From contig CAKQQU010000018.1 of the NCBI GenBank assembly GCA_934271085.1, positions 1 through 27,883 of the forward strand: 27,883 nucleotides of DNA. The letters are read 5' to 3'. The DNA is from an uncultured Bacillota bacterium. GTDB lineage: Bacteria; Bacillota; Dehalobacteriia; UBA4068. This document shows positions 1 to 7,561 of the stretch, in pieces. The notes beneath the pieces are model-generated. The model searched no databases, was not told where the DNA came from, and saw only the letters and a program-made list of their open reading frames with translations. Every line of letters begins with the position of its first letter. Position 1 is the stretch's first letter. The position numbers were made by a program, and so were the translations under genes.

Positions 1-414
1 GCCGCAGTGTTCTCTATTCCCTTTCAGAGCTTCTACACTGCCGCTAAGGCCGCCATCAACGGTATTACCCAGGCCATGGCTTTGGAACTGGCGCCCTTTG
101 GCATAAGCATAACCGCCCTAATGCCCGGAGACGTACATACCGGGTTTACCGATGCGAGGATCAAAAATAAAGAGGGCGGCCAGCTTTACAAAGGCGCTAT
201 CAACCGCTCGGTAGCTATCATGGAGCATGACGAAAAGGCAGGAATGCCTCCGCAAAAGCTGGCTCTTAGAATTTATGATCTGGCCAATAAAGAAAAAGTA
301 AAGCCTTTTTACAGCTGCGGTTTTAAATATAAATTCTTCCTTTTTTTAGGTAAAATATTGCCCTGTTCCCTGGTGACCAGAATATTGGGCATGATGTATT
401 GCCCCAAAAAATAA
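1..414 (+). CDS. Short-chain dehydrogenase/reductase, C-terminal part (5' end outside window)
   Basis: The reading frame is open from base 1, so the gene starts upstream of the window and only about the last 137 codons are present. The visible part holds the SDR catalytic YxxxK signature (Y-T-A-A-K) followed by the usual helix and the strand leading to a PG turn (ALMPGDVHTGF), which is where NAD(P)-dependent SDRs close over the cofactor. The Rossmann GxxxGxG motif and catalytic serine lie outside the window. The C-terminus (about the last 35 residues) is hydrophobic and basic, suggesting membrane association. Substrate cannot be told. Ten bases separate its stop from the next gene, so the two are probably co-transcribed. 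Confidence 0.85.
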   Translation, partial: AAVFSIPFQSFYTAAKAAINGITQAMALELAPFGISITALMPGDVHTGFTDARIKNKEGGQLYKGAINRSVAIMEHDEKAGMPPQKLALRIYDLANKEKVKPFYSCGFKYKFFLFLGKILPCSLVTRILGMMYCPKK

Positions 415-424
415 GGAGGCTCAT

Positions 425-1753
425 ATGAAAAAATATTTATTGCTGGCGCTTTGTTTATGTCTCTTCACATCTATACTGCTTACAGGCTGCGGCAAGGAAA
501 GCAGCCTGGACGAAGAAGCACTGGCCGCAAAGGCAGAATCCTACAGCGAAGCTCTGGTAAAAGGTGATTATGGCTGTGTAACCGCCGATTTTGACGAAAA
601 CCTGGCAGCAGAACTAAACGAAGACAAGCTGGCGGAAGGATGGCAGCAACTGACTGCCGCTGTTGGCGATTATCAGGGACATTACAGTACTAATACAGAA
701 AAACTGACTGACGGCAGCCTTTCTGTGGAAGTGATCAGCAGCTTTGAACTTGCCGCCGTATCCGTTACCTATACTTTTGACGCAGCCGGTAAACTCTCCG
801 GTATCTGGAGCTCATATACGGATATTTCAGAAGATATTTCCGGCAATTATCAGGAAATATCCTTAAGCATAGGCGAATATGAACTGCCCGGGCTGCTGAC
901 CCTGCCGGAAGGCGCCGAAGCTCCGCCGGTAATACTGCTGGTAGCCGGCTCAGGCCCCAATGATATGGACGAGACCATCGCGGGCATAAATAAACCCTTT
1001 GCCGATCTGGCTCATGGGCTGGCCCAGCATGGCATAGCTACCCTGCGCTATGATAAGCGCTACTGCGCCCACCCCGAAGCCGCTTCCGCCGATAAGCTTT
1101 CCATTCAGTCGGAAGTACTGGATGATGTAAAGGCAGCATTGGAGATGCTGTCCGCAGATGACCGCATCGATAACCAGCGTATCTATGCGCTGGGTCACAG
1201 TTTAGGAGGCATGCTGGCTCCATGCATCGCTTCGGAAAACAGCCAGGTAAAAGGCATCATCATTATGGCAGGCACTCTTCGGGAGCTGGTAGAAGTAATG
1301 GTGGATCAGACAGCCGAGGCCATAGATCAGCAGGCAGACGGTCTTAGCCCGGAAGAGCTTGATGCAGCCATACAGCAGCTGGAGCAGCTGCAAAAGGATG
1401 CGGAAGCCATTATGGCTTTGGCAGGAGATGATGGGAACACTTATCAGGGTATCCCGGCTTCCTATTGGTACAGCCTTTCTCAGGCAGGAGGCAATCACTA
1501 TCTGGATAAGCTTACCTGCCCCATGCTTATTCTCCAGGGGGATGCTGATTTTCAGATATACCCTGACCGGGACTATACCCTGTGGCAGGAAAAACTGGCG
1601 GGAAGGGATAATGTGACCTGCAAGCTCTATCCCGGCCTTAACCATCTTTTTATGACCAGCAGCGGAGTACGCAGCATTGCCGATTATTACAACCCCGGAC
1701 ATGTAGCTCAGGAGGTCATAGATGATATAGCCTCCTGGATAAAGGCCAACTAG
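425..1753 (+). CDS. Secreted alpha/beta-hydrolase lipoprotein with N-terminal DUF3887-like domain
   Basis: This 442-residue protein begins with a lipoprotein signal (basic MKK, hydrophobic core, LLTGC lipobox with the lipidated Cys at 22), so it should be anchored outside the cytoplasmic membrane. Residues about 30-135 look like a DUF3887 domain, a small NTF2-like fold often placed before such hydrolases. Residues about 150-442 are an alpha/beta hydrolase: oxyanion segment AGSGPND near 174-180, nucleophile elbow GHSLGG with Ser259, an acid in QGDADF (373 or 375) and His407 in GLNHLF. It is probably an esterase or acyl-hydrolase; the substrate is unknown. A strong ribosome site (AAGGAGG) sits 7-8 bases before the ATG. 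The upstream SDR gene ends ten bases earlier. Confidence 0.88.
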   Translation: MKKYLLLALCLCLFTSILLTGCGKESSLDEEALAAKAESYSEALVKGDYGCVTADFDENLAAELNEDKLAEGWQQLTAAVGDYQGHYSTNTEKLTDGSLSVEVISSFELAAVSVTYTFDAAGKLSGIWSSYTDISEDISGNYQEISLSIGEYELPGLLTLPEGAEAPPVILLVAGSGPNDMDETIAGINKPFADLAHGLAQHGIATLRYDKRYCAHPEAASADKLSIQSEVLDDVKAALEMLSADDRIDNQRIYALGHSLGGMLAPCIASENSQVKGIIIMAGTLRELVEVMVDQTAEAIDQQADGLSPEELDAAIQQLEQLQKDAEAIMALAGDDGNTYQGIPASYWYSLSQAGGNHYLDKLTCPMLILQGDADFQIYPDRDYTLWQEKLAGRDNVTCKLYPGLNHLFMTSSGVRSIADYYNPGHVAQEVIDDIASWIKAN

Positions 1754-1900
1754 CGGGAGGGCAATACATCCCACTCATCAGGCCGCCTCTGCGTTGCCCC
1801 GGTTATCTGTTCCCAAAGCAGGCATACAGCCGACAGTCATATGGCATTATCATACCAATACCGGTTCCTGCTAAGCTGCAGGGCAGTCTTGCCCTTAAAT

Positions 1901-1936
1901 AAAAAATCTCCCTGAAATAATTTCAGGGAGATTTTA
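1901..1936. terminator. Bidirectional terminator between convergent genes
   Basis: A near-perfect inverted repeat with arms AAAATCTCCCTGAAA (from 1903) and TTTCAGGGAGATTTT (to 1935) is flanked by A and T runs on both sides, so it can stop transcripts from either direction. It lies between the plus-strand hydrolase lipoprotein and the 3' end of the minus-strand iron operon. The rest of 1754-1900 shows no gene or other clear signal. Confidence 0.9.
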
Positions 1937-1971
1937 TTTAATTCAACCTTTGTCTATGCGGAAAAACTTTT

Positions 1972-2523
1972 CTATACCACCACAGCCAGTTGTCCGATAT
2001 CAGCGCCTGCCTGCCACAGGCGGCAATACAAGCGGGTACATGCTTTATAGCTGGCAAAGAGGGCTTTTGCCTGTTCCTCATCGCCATATACTTTCCATAA
2101 TCCCATTAACTTGCAGCCTGCGGCCCGGTTATCTATAAAACCCTTAACATCTTCGGGAGGATAACTGAGGAAAAAACCTATCTCATGGGGGAACTCTCCA
2201 TTATGCTGCAGGCGGCGGCATAACTGCACCACGCAGCGCCTGATATTGCCGCATTGATACCCCGCTGCAGAAAGCATCTCTTCTGCCAATTTTTCCTGCA
2301 GGTCCTGAGCCAGTTTCCGGGGACGGTAAAGATAAAGCAGCGCTTTGCCCTCCGCCAAACGCAGCGGCACCATACATAATCCTTTGGGAACAAGTTTCCG
2401 GTTTATACCCCGTATATCTGCCAACAGTTTTTCTCTGACATCATAGGTACAGGAAAACAGGCTGCCGGTCTTTATCCCGGCAAGTGTAGGCGCAGCCTGG
2501 CGTATCACCAGTTCTTCGGACAT
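1972..2523 (-). CDS. DUF3793 family protein, last gene of the iron operon
   Basis: The 183-residue cytoplasmic protein matches the DUF3793 family pattern as I know it: an N-terminal APTLAGIKTGSLFSC segment, a central RPRKLAQDL region, and the hallmark FPHEIGFFLSYPPEDVKGF and LWKVYGDEEQAKALF segments. No biochemical function is established for the family; members are often found near iron-transport or flavodoxin genes, which fits its place after feoB. An in-frame TTG at 2538 could extend it by five codons, but the ATG at 2523 follows GGAGGAGG at ideal distance and is preferred. A terminator follows at 1901-1936. A role in iron handling is inferred only from context. Confidence 0.85.
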   Translation of the reverse strand: MSEELVIRQAAPTLAGIKTGSLFSCTYDVREKLLADIRGINRKLVPKGLCMVPLRLAEGKALLYLYRPRKLAQDLQEKLAEEMLSAAGYQCGNIRRCVVQLCRRLQHNGEFPHEIGFFLSYPPEDVKGFIDNRAAGCKLMGLWKVYGDEEQAKALFASYKACTRLYCRLWQAGADIGQLAVVV

Positions 2524-2591
2524 GGCGGCCTCCTCCAAAAGCCTTTTGTCATATTATCCGCCAAAATTGTCAGTTTATGCTGACCAAAAAC

Positions 2592-2768
2592 TTACAGCTT
2601 CTTCTGATGACAGGCGCCATGCATGGCGCAATTAGCGCAGTTGCAGCCGCAGGAGGATATTCCCTGCTTTTTCCGGTGCCGCAAATTGATGATAATGGCA
2701 ATAACAACAAGCAGCAAGACCCCGGATATGAGGATAGTGGCTAAATTATCAGCAAGCCAATGCAACAT
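2592..2768 (-). CDS. FeoB-associated Cys-rich membrane protein
   Basis: This 58-residue peptide has one membrane helix (about residues 8-27), then a short basic stretch (RHRKK) and a cysteine cluster at the C-terminus (SCGCNCANCAMHGACH, five cysteines and two histidines). That architecture is typical of the small FeoB-associated Cys-rich proteins, thought to take the place of FeoC in many Bacillota and possibly to bind Fe(II) or an Fe-S cluster near the transporter. The start is the ATG at 2768, preceded by GGGAGTG; the in-frame TTG at 2801 lacks such a site. It lies 43 bases after feoB and 68 before the DUF3793 gene, in the same operon. Confidence 0.88.
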   Translation of the reverse strand: MLHWLADNLATILISGVLLLVVIAIIINLRHRKKQGISSCGCNCANCAMHGACHQKKL

Positions 2769-2811
2769 GTATATCACTCCCTTTTTATTTGGTACAGACA
2801 AGCAGCAAAAA

Positions 2812-5298
2812 CTATTTTACTGCTGTAAGACGGGCAGCCTCTTTATAGGGACGGGCCAGTTGGTAGATGATAAACGCCAGTACCGCTATGGCGCAGATCA
2901 AGCCGATCACATTGATATTGCCGGTGAATACGCCGCCGAACTGATTTATCATCAAAGCTACCGCATAGGCGAACAGGCACTGATAACCGATAGCGAACCA
3001 GGTCCATCCGGCATTGTTCATTTCCCGCCGTATAGCGCCGATAGCCGCGAAGCAGGGAGCGCACAGCAGATTGAATACCAGGAAGGAATAACCCGTGATG
3101 CCGCTGAAGGCCGCGGCAATATTCTGATAGGTATTGCCCATACCGCCATAGAGTATACCCATGGTACCCACGATGTTTTCTTTAGCCACCAGGCCGGTAA
3201 TGGAGGCAACCACCGCCTGCCAGTTGCCCCATCCCAGGGGAGCGAAGATCCAGGCCACAGCATTACCTATCTTAGCCAGGATAGAATACTGCAGCTCGTT
3301 CTCAGCCAGCATCCGGAAGCCGTCCTCAGCCCAGCCATAATAAGTAGTGAACCATACAAATATGGTAGAAAGCAGGATTATGGTACCGGCCTTTTTAATA
3401 AAGCTCCAGCCACGCTCCCACATGCTGCGCAGCACATTGCCAATGGTGGGCAGATGATAAGCTGGCAGTTCCATAACAAAGGGGGCCGGCTCCCCTGCAA
3501 ATCTTCTGGTCTTTTTCAGCATTATGCCGGAGATGACTATAGCAGCCATACCAATAAAATAAGCCGAGGTAGCTACCAGTGCGGAACCGCCAAATATAGC
3601 GCCTGCTATCATGGCTATGAAAGGGATCTTGGCGCCGCAGGGTATAAAGGTAGTAGTCATAATCGTCATGCGGCGGTCGCGCTCGTTCTCTATGGTACGG
3701 GAAGCCATAATGCCGGGTATGCCGCAGCCGGTACCTATAAGCATGGGGATAAAGCTTTTGCCGGAAAGCCCGAACTTGCGGAAAAGACGGTCAAGCACAA
3801 AGGCGATGCGGGCCATATAGCCGCAGGATTCCAGAAAGGCCAGCAGCAGGAACAGCACCAGCATCTGTGGGACAAAGCCCAGCACTGCACCGACGCCGGC
3901 AACTATACCATCCAAAATAAGGCCGCTGAGCCACTGGGCAGCGCCGGCCTTTTCCAAACCGTTGCCTATCAGCACCGGTATACCGGGTACCCAAACGCCG
4001 TAATCTGCCGGATCGGGCTCATCAAAGCCATTGGCCGTAAAATAGCTTACAGCCTCCTTATAGGTTACGGGAACAGTGGTTTCTTTATCCGCCGACTCCG
4101 GAATGGCGTCATAATAGGCAGTCAGCTGGGTGACGGCAAGGGTCTCTTCATCCTCCGCCTCAACCACAGCAGTTTCCCCTGCAGGATGGAAAGCTTTCAT
4201 AGCAGACAGCTTGGCAGCAGCATCAAAATCTTCCGCCCCGGTATCCAGGCCCACAAAAGCGTCAACAGCCTGAACAGCGGCGGTATATTCTTCGTTCACT
4301 TCTTCATAGGCCGCAGAACCAATGCCAAAAAGATGCCAGCCTTCCCCGAACAATCCATCGTTTGCCCAGTCTGTAGCAGCAGTTCCCACAGTTACCATGG
4401 ATATATAATAGACCAGAAACATGACGGCAGCAAAGATCGGCAGCCCCAGCCAACGGTTGGTGACTATACGGTCTATCTTATCCGAAGTGGTCTTTTTGCC
4501 GGTGCTTTTCTTTTTATAGCAGCTCTTGATGACCTGGGCTATATAAATATACCGCTCATTGGTTATTATGGATTCAGCATCGTCATCCAGCTCATTTTCG
4601 GCAGCCCTGATATCCTCTTCCACATGGCACATCACCTCCGCAGGGATATTCATCTGCTCCAAGATTTTATTGTCCCGCTCGAATATCTTAATCGCGTACC
4701 AGCGCTGCTGACGCTCAGGCATATCATGGACCACTGCTTCCTCTATATGAGCCAGGGCATGCTCTACCGGACCGGAAAAATTATGCATAGGCACAGTATG
4801 AGGGGTATGGGCAGCCTCTATGGCGGCCTCGGCAGCCTCCATTAACCCCTCCCCCCTGAGGGCTGATATTTCAACTATCCTGCAGCCCAGCTGGCGGGAA
4901 AGCTCTTTAATATCTATCTTATCGCCGTTTTTGCGGACAATATCCATCATATTGATGGCAACGACAACCGGTATGCCCAGCTCGATAAGCTGTGTTGTCA
5001 GGTAAAGGTTACGCTCCAGATTGGTTCCGTCCACGATATCAAGGATAACATCAGGACGCTCACCTATCAGATAGTTGCGGGAAACCACTTCCTCCGGAGT
5101 ATAAGGAGAAAGTGAATAAATGCCGGGCAGATCCATAATGACTACATCATCGTGCTTTTTCAGTTTTCCCTCTTTTTTTTCTACGGTAACTCCCGGCCAG
5201 TTGCCTACAAACTGATTGGAACCGGTCAAAGCATTGAACAGAGTGGTTTTTCCGCTGTTTGGATTCCCGGCCAGGGCAATTCTAATTTGCTTTTCCAT
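2812..5298 (-). CDS. feoB: Ferrous iron transport protein B
   Basis: FeoB is the Fe(II) permease of the cytoplasmic membrane with an N-terminal G domain. Here G1 is GNPNSGKTT (11-19), G3 DLPG (56-59), G4 NMMD (116-119) and G5 SAL (145-147). A helical linker follows to about residue 280. The membrane part starts at about 284 (WLGLPIFAAVMFLVYYIS) and contains the conserved gate segments FLESCGYMAR, GTGCGIPGIMASRT and PCGAK. At 828 residues it is longer than many FeoBs because of an acidic stretch of about 130 residues (321-450) between the first and second membrane segments. The ATG follows AAAGGAG. Two feoA genes precede it, and an operator-like palindrome abuts its ribosome site. Confidence 0.97.
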   Translation of the reverse strand: MEKQIRIALAGNPNSGKTTLFNALTGSNQFVGNWPGVTVEKKEGKLKKHDDVVIMDLPGIYSLSPYTPEEVVSRNYLIGERPDVILDIVDGTNLERNLYLTTQLIELGIPVVVAINMMDIVRKNGDKIDIKELSRQLGCRIVEISALRGEGLMEAAEAAIEAAHTPHTVPMHNFSGPVEHALAHIEEAVVHDMPERQQRWYAIKIFERDNKILEQMNIPAEVMCHVEEDIRAAENELDDDAESIITNERYIYIAQVIKSCYKKKSTGKKTTSDKIDRIVTNRWLGLPIFAAVMFLVYYISMVTVGTAATDWANDGLFGEGWHLFGIGSAAYEEVNEEYTAAVQAVDAFVGLDTGAEDFDAAAKLSAMKAFHPAGETAVVEAEDEETLAVTQLTAYYDAIPESADKETTVPVTYKEAVSYFTANGFDEPDPADYGVWVPGIPVLIGNGLEKAGAAQWLSGLILDGIVAGVGAVLGFVPQMLVLFLLLAFLESCGYMARIAFVLDRLFRKFGLSGKSFIPMLIGTGCGIPGIMASRTIENERDRRMTIMTTTFIPCGAKIPFIAMIAGAIFGGSALVATSAYFIGMAAIVISGIMLKKTRRFAGEPAPFVMELPAYHLPTIGNVLRSMWERGWSFIKKAGTIILLSTIFVWFTTYYGWAEDGFRMLAENELQYSILAKIGNAVAWIFAPLGWGNWQAVVASITGLVAKENIVGTMGILYGGMGNTYQNIAAAFSGITGYSFLVFNLLCAPCFAAIGAIRREMNNAGWTWFAIGYQCLFAYAVALMINQFGGVFTGNINVIGLICAIAVLAFIIYQLARPYKEAARLTAVK

Positions 5299-5310
5299 AA
5301 TCGCGCTCCT

Positions 5311-5330
5311 TTAGTTAAATATATCTAACC
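5311..5330. promoter_or_regulatory. Operator-like palindrome before feoB (copy 3 of the feo motif)
   Basis: GTTAAATATATCTAAC at 5314-5329 reads almost identically on both strands (14 of 16 positions symmetric). It closely matches the motif copies at 5848-5863 and 5873-5888 upstream of the operon. It touches the feoB ribosome site (AAAGGAG, about 5306-5312). The half-site GTTA/TAAC recalls DtxR/MntR-type metal repressor sites, although the spacing differs from the classical IdeR box. A role in separate control of feoB is inferred. Confidence 0.5.
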
Positions 5331-5344
5331 AAAAACCAAAAAAA

Positions 5345-5566
5345 TTATTCCACCTGGATCATTTCCGCATCAGCCTTGCGCAGGCTAAGCTCGTAGCCGC
5401 GAACAGTGATCTCCATCGGATCTCCCAAAGGAGCCACTTTCCGTATATATACTTCTACGCCCCTGGTTATGCCCATATCCATTATCCTTCTTTTTACCGG
5501 CCCTTCTCCGTTGATACGGATAACTTTTACAGTTTCGCCGATCCTGACATCCCGTAATGTTCTCAT
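5345..5566 (-). CDS. feoA: FeoA family protein (second copy)
   Basis: The 73-residue protein has the SH3-like FeoA pattern: MRTLRDVRIGETVKVIRI, then VKRRIMDMGITRGVEVYIRK and PLGDPMEITVRGYELSLRKADAEMI. FeoA proteins are small cytoplasmic partners needed for FeoB-mediated Fe(II) uptake, probably acting on its G domain. The ATG at 5566 is preferred over an upstream in-frame start at 5593 because GGAGGAG lies eight bases ahead of it and because the longer version would add residues not typical of the family. It starts 23 bases after the first feoA and ends 46 bases before feoB. Two different feoA genes in a row are common in clostridial feo operons. Confidence 0.93.
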   Translation of the reverse strand: MRTLRDVRIGETVKVIRINGEGPVKRRIMDMGITRGVEVYIRKVAPLGDPMEITVRGYELSLRKADAEMIQVE

Positions 5567-5589
5567 TTTTAATCTCCTCCTTATTATCT

Positions 5590-5802
5590 TCAAACCATGA
5601 TCTTTCCAGCCATTTCCTTACTGACTGCCACCCGGGATTCCTTGATCCTGGCGATAATATTTCCCCCGATGTCAGAAACAACAGTGACACTTCCGCCGGG
5701 CACAAACCCCATATCAGCCAAATGCTTTTTTGTCTCCGGGTTCCCCCCAACCTTAAGGATAATATTTTCTTCCCCCACAGCGGCAAGATTAAGCGGTATC
5801 AT
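5590..5802 (-). CDS. feoA: FeoA family protein (first copy, promoter-proximal)
   Basis: This 70-residue SH3-like protein begins MIPLNLAAVGEENIIL and carries the FeoA core HLADMGFVPGGSVTVVSD and the closing RIKESRVAVSKEMAGKI segment. It differs in sequence from the second copy, so the pair is not a recent duplication. The start at 5802 is chosen because GGAGGT lies seven bases upstream; an in-frame start at 5844 would fall in the leader. It is the first gene of the iron operon, transcribed from the promoter at 5872-5900. FeoA assists FeoB in Fe(II) uptake; why two copies are kept is unknown. Confidence 0.92.
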   Translation of the reverse strand: MIPLNLAAVGEENIILKVGGNPETKKHLADMGFVPGGSVTVVSDIGGNIIARIKESRVAVSKEMAGKIMV

Positions 5803-5847
5803 AATATATACCTCCATAAACACATAAACAGAAAACAAAACCAATGA

Positions 5848-5888
5848 GTTAAATATCTCTAACCAAATGCTAGTTTAATACCTCTAAC
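5848..5888. promoter_or_regulatory. Two operator-like sites at the feo promoter
   Basis: GTTAAATATCTCTAAC (5848-5863) and GTTTAATACCTCTAAC (5873-5888) share 13 of 16 bases in the same orientation, 25 bp apart start to start. The second lies in the spacer and -10 region of the promoter and the first lies around or just after the expected transcription start, both classic places for a repressor. A third copy is at 5314-5329. The likely ligand is an iron-sensing DtxR-type protein; the regulator gene is not in this window. Confidence 0.6.
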
Positions 5889-5900
5889 TCATTTTGTCAA
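5872..5900 (-). promoter_or_regulatory. Promoter of the feo operon
   Basis: On the minus strand a perfect -35 TTGACA (5895-5900) is followed by 17 bases and TAAACT (5872-5877, 4 of 6 to TATAAT). The start of transcription would be near 5865, about 60 bases ahead of the first feoA. The match and spacing fit the housekeeping sigma factor, and the overlapping operator-like sites suggest iron repression. Confidence 0.75.
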
Positions 5901-5908
5901 TATTTTTT

Positions 5909-6185
5909 TTATTTTCTTTTTAGCTGCAGCGGCCCGGCACACTGTTTCATAAGAATCATGCCCAAACCTCCGCCTGTCTTTTTGGGGATATATTTATAAA
6001 TTCCGTTAGCTATCCCAGCTATATGTTTGTCTATGAACCAGCCCCACCATAAATATATCACAATCATCCCGAAAGCCGGTTGGCGGAGGATCCCGCAGAC
6101 CTTTCCAGATATCAAAAAAATAACGTGCTTAAATATGTCCGTAAAAATAAAGCCACGGGAAACCAGACTATTATGACTGCAACTA
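5909..6185 (-). pseudogene. Possible remnant of a small membrane protein, broken at an A7/T7 run
   Basis: Two adjacent minus-strand frames look membrane-like. The upstream one (to about 6185) reads VAVIIVWFPVALFL and stops just after a run of seven T (plus-strand A run 6114-6120). The downstream one (5909-6115) reads on with MIVIYLWWGWFIDK and a basic tail of lysines and a GGG turn. One extra base in the run would join them into a protein of about 90 residues with two membrane segments. No ribosome site or good start codon is visible and I do not recognise the family. It may be a decayed gene, a sequencing error or chance. Confidence 0.2.
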
Positions 6186-6188
6186 CTA

Positions 6189-6234
6189 AAAAATCCCTCC
6201 CTGTTTTCCGACCAGAAAACAGAGAGGGATTTTT
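6189..6234 (-). terminator. Terminator of the murJ-to-radical-SAM operon
   Basis: A 20-bp stem with one mismatch (arms 6189-6208 and 6215-6234, core ATCCCTC/GAGGGAT) closes a six-base loop and ends in a T run on the minus strand. It lies 36 bases after the radical SAM stop codon. Its T/A runs on both sides would also allow it to act on the plus strand. Confidence 0.9.
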
Positions 6235-6270
6235 ATACATGAACTACCGGCCAACAAGTATATGCTCATA

Positions 6271-7536
6271 CTATTTGGCTTTATCCCGCAGATCACGGCT
6301 GTAATTGCCTATTACCAGATCCGGCAATTCTTCCATGATCAATCCCAGCATATGCCGTATACCCAAAGGTTTTTTACCAACGATAAAACCGCTCATCAAA
6401 CGGGGATCGCAGTTTAGATTGCGCAGCTGCACCTGAGTGATCTGATAACGCTTTAACAAATCTATAAGAGCAGCTACCTGATCTTCATCATCAGTAAAAC
6501 CGGGATAGGCCAGCAGATTGATGGCCACCTGCCGGTGGTATTGACGGATCAGCTCCAGGGAAGCGCAAACATCGGCAAAAGTATAATCCTTTGGCCTATG
6601 ATAAGCCTCATAATCCGCAGCAACAGGCGAAAACAGGGAAACCCGGAAGCTATCCATTCCTGCCTCCAGCAGAGCGGCGATAGCTTTGGTATTACCGGCA
6701 TTGGTATTGATATTGATCACGCCCCTGTCCGTGGCGGCGCGCATCAGGCGGATGGCCTGGCATATCTGGGGATATGCCAAAGAAGGCTCGCCCTCGCAGC
6801 CCTGGCCAAAGCTGACCATAGGACAGGAGGCCTGCTGCAAATGTGCTATGCCTACCTGAGCTATTTCCTCAGCCTGGGGGCAAAAGCAAATACGCTGCTG
6901 AGGGGAACCAGGCCCGCCGCATTCCTGCTGTGAAAGGCAGGCCAGACAAGCCGCATTGCAAGCCGGGGATACCGGCAGCCCCCCTTCCCAGCGGCGGTAC
7001 ATAATATTCTGGGCAGTAAAGCAGCCGTATTCCAAAGAGCAGCGGGACAACTGTTGAATAACCCTGTTGCCGGGAAATTCCGCCTGGCGTTTACGCACCA
7101 GTTTCTCCAGCTCCGACGTATTGAAATGCCGGGGATGCCAACGCTTATGTTCATCTGTAGGCATGGCGGCTACCACCAGCTTGCCTTTTTCCAGCCCTAC
7201 CGCAGTATAACCCAGAATGGGCAAAGGATCCCCTTCCGGTTCACAGGCAGGCAGCAGCAGCCTGGTAAAACCCTGGGGCAAAAGCGCCGCCACCGCATAA
7301 ACTGGTTCCGATCTTTTTTTATAGGGGTTTTCATCCAGTTCCAGGAACTCACCGGTCTCTTTATCAAAGCCTACCGGCGCAGTGCAGGGCATCAGCGTAA
7401 GAGTAGCTCCCTCAGGCAGAGGTATCAGATCAGCTTTATTAGGCACCAGCACTTTTTCGCCGGACATGGCCGCCATAGTCAGCGGGGGAAAATCAAACCA
7501 CTGCCCGTCCGGCCGGGCAAAAATCAAAGAGGCCAT
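6271..7536 (-). CDS. Radical SAM protein of unknown function
   Basis: The 421-residue protein has the radical SAM cluster motif C-N-A-A-C-L-A-C (Cys193, 197, 200), which binds the 4Fe-4S cluster that cleaves S-adenosylmethionine. An N-terminal domain of about 185 residues without a recognised fold precedes it, and carries two further cysteines (166, 172) just before the barrel. Further signatures are GQGCEGEPSL after the cluster and ININTNAGN in the barrel. The start at 7536 follows AAGGAG; an upstream in-frame start at 7659 would overlap pncB and is rejected. The gene begins 25 bases after pncB and is the last of its operon. It may modify a protein, RNA or cofactor; the neighbours give no firm substrate. 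Confidence 0.88.
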   Translation of the reverse strand: MASLIFARPDGQWFDFPPLTMAAMSGEKVLVPNKADLIPLPEGATLTLMPCTAPVGFDKETGEFLELDENPYKKRSEPVYAVAALLPQGFTRLLLPACEPEGDPLPILGYTAVGLEKGKLVVAAMPTDEHKRWHPRHFNTSELEKLVRKRQAEFPGNRVIQQLSRCSLEYGCFTAQNIMYRRWEGGLPVSPACNAACLACLSQQECGGPGSPQQRICFCPQAEEIAQVGIAHLQQASCPMVSFGQGCEGEPSLAYPQICQAIRLMRAATDRGVININTNAGNTKAIAALLEAGMDSFRVSLFSPVAADYEAYHRPKDYTFADVCASLELIRQYHRQVAINLLAYPGFTDDEDQVAALIDLLKRYQITQVQLRNLNCDPRLMSGFIVGKKPLGIRHMLGLIMEELPDLVIGNYSRDLRDKAK

Positions 7537-7561
7537 AGCAAAACTCCTTGCCGAAAATCTT

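Noticed and set aside
1754..1900. Gap after the hydrolase lipoprotein
   Set aside because: Checked for a small gene, RNA or riboswitch; nothing beyond the following terminator could be supported.
2623..4845. Plus-strand open frame of 740 codons
   Set aside because: It is antisense to feoB, whose G motifs and membrane segments are beyond doubt. It has no ribosome site and its product has no recognisable domain.
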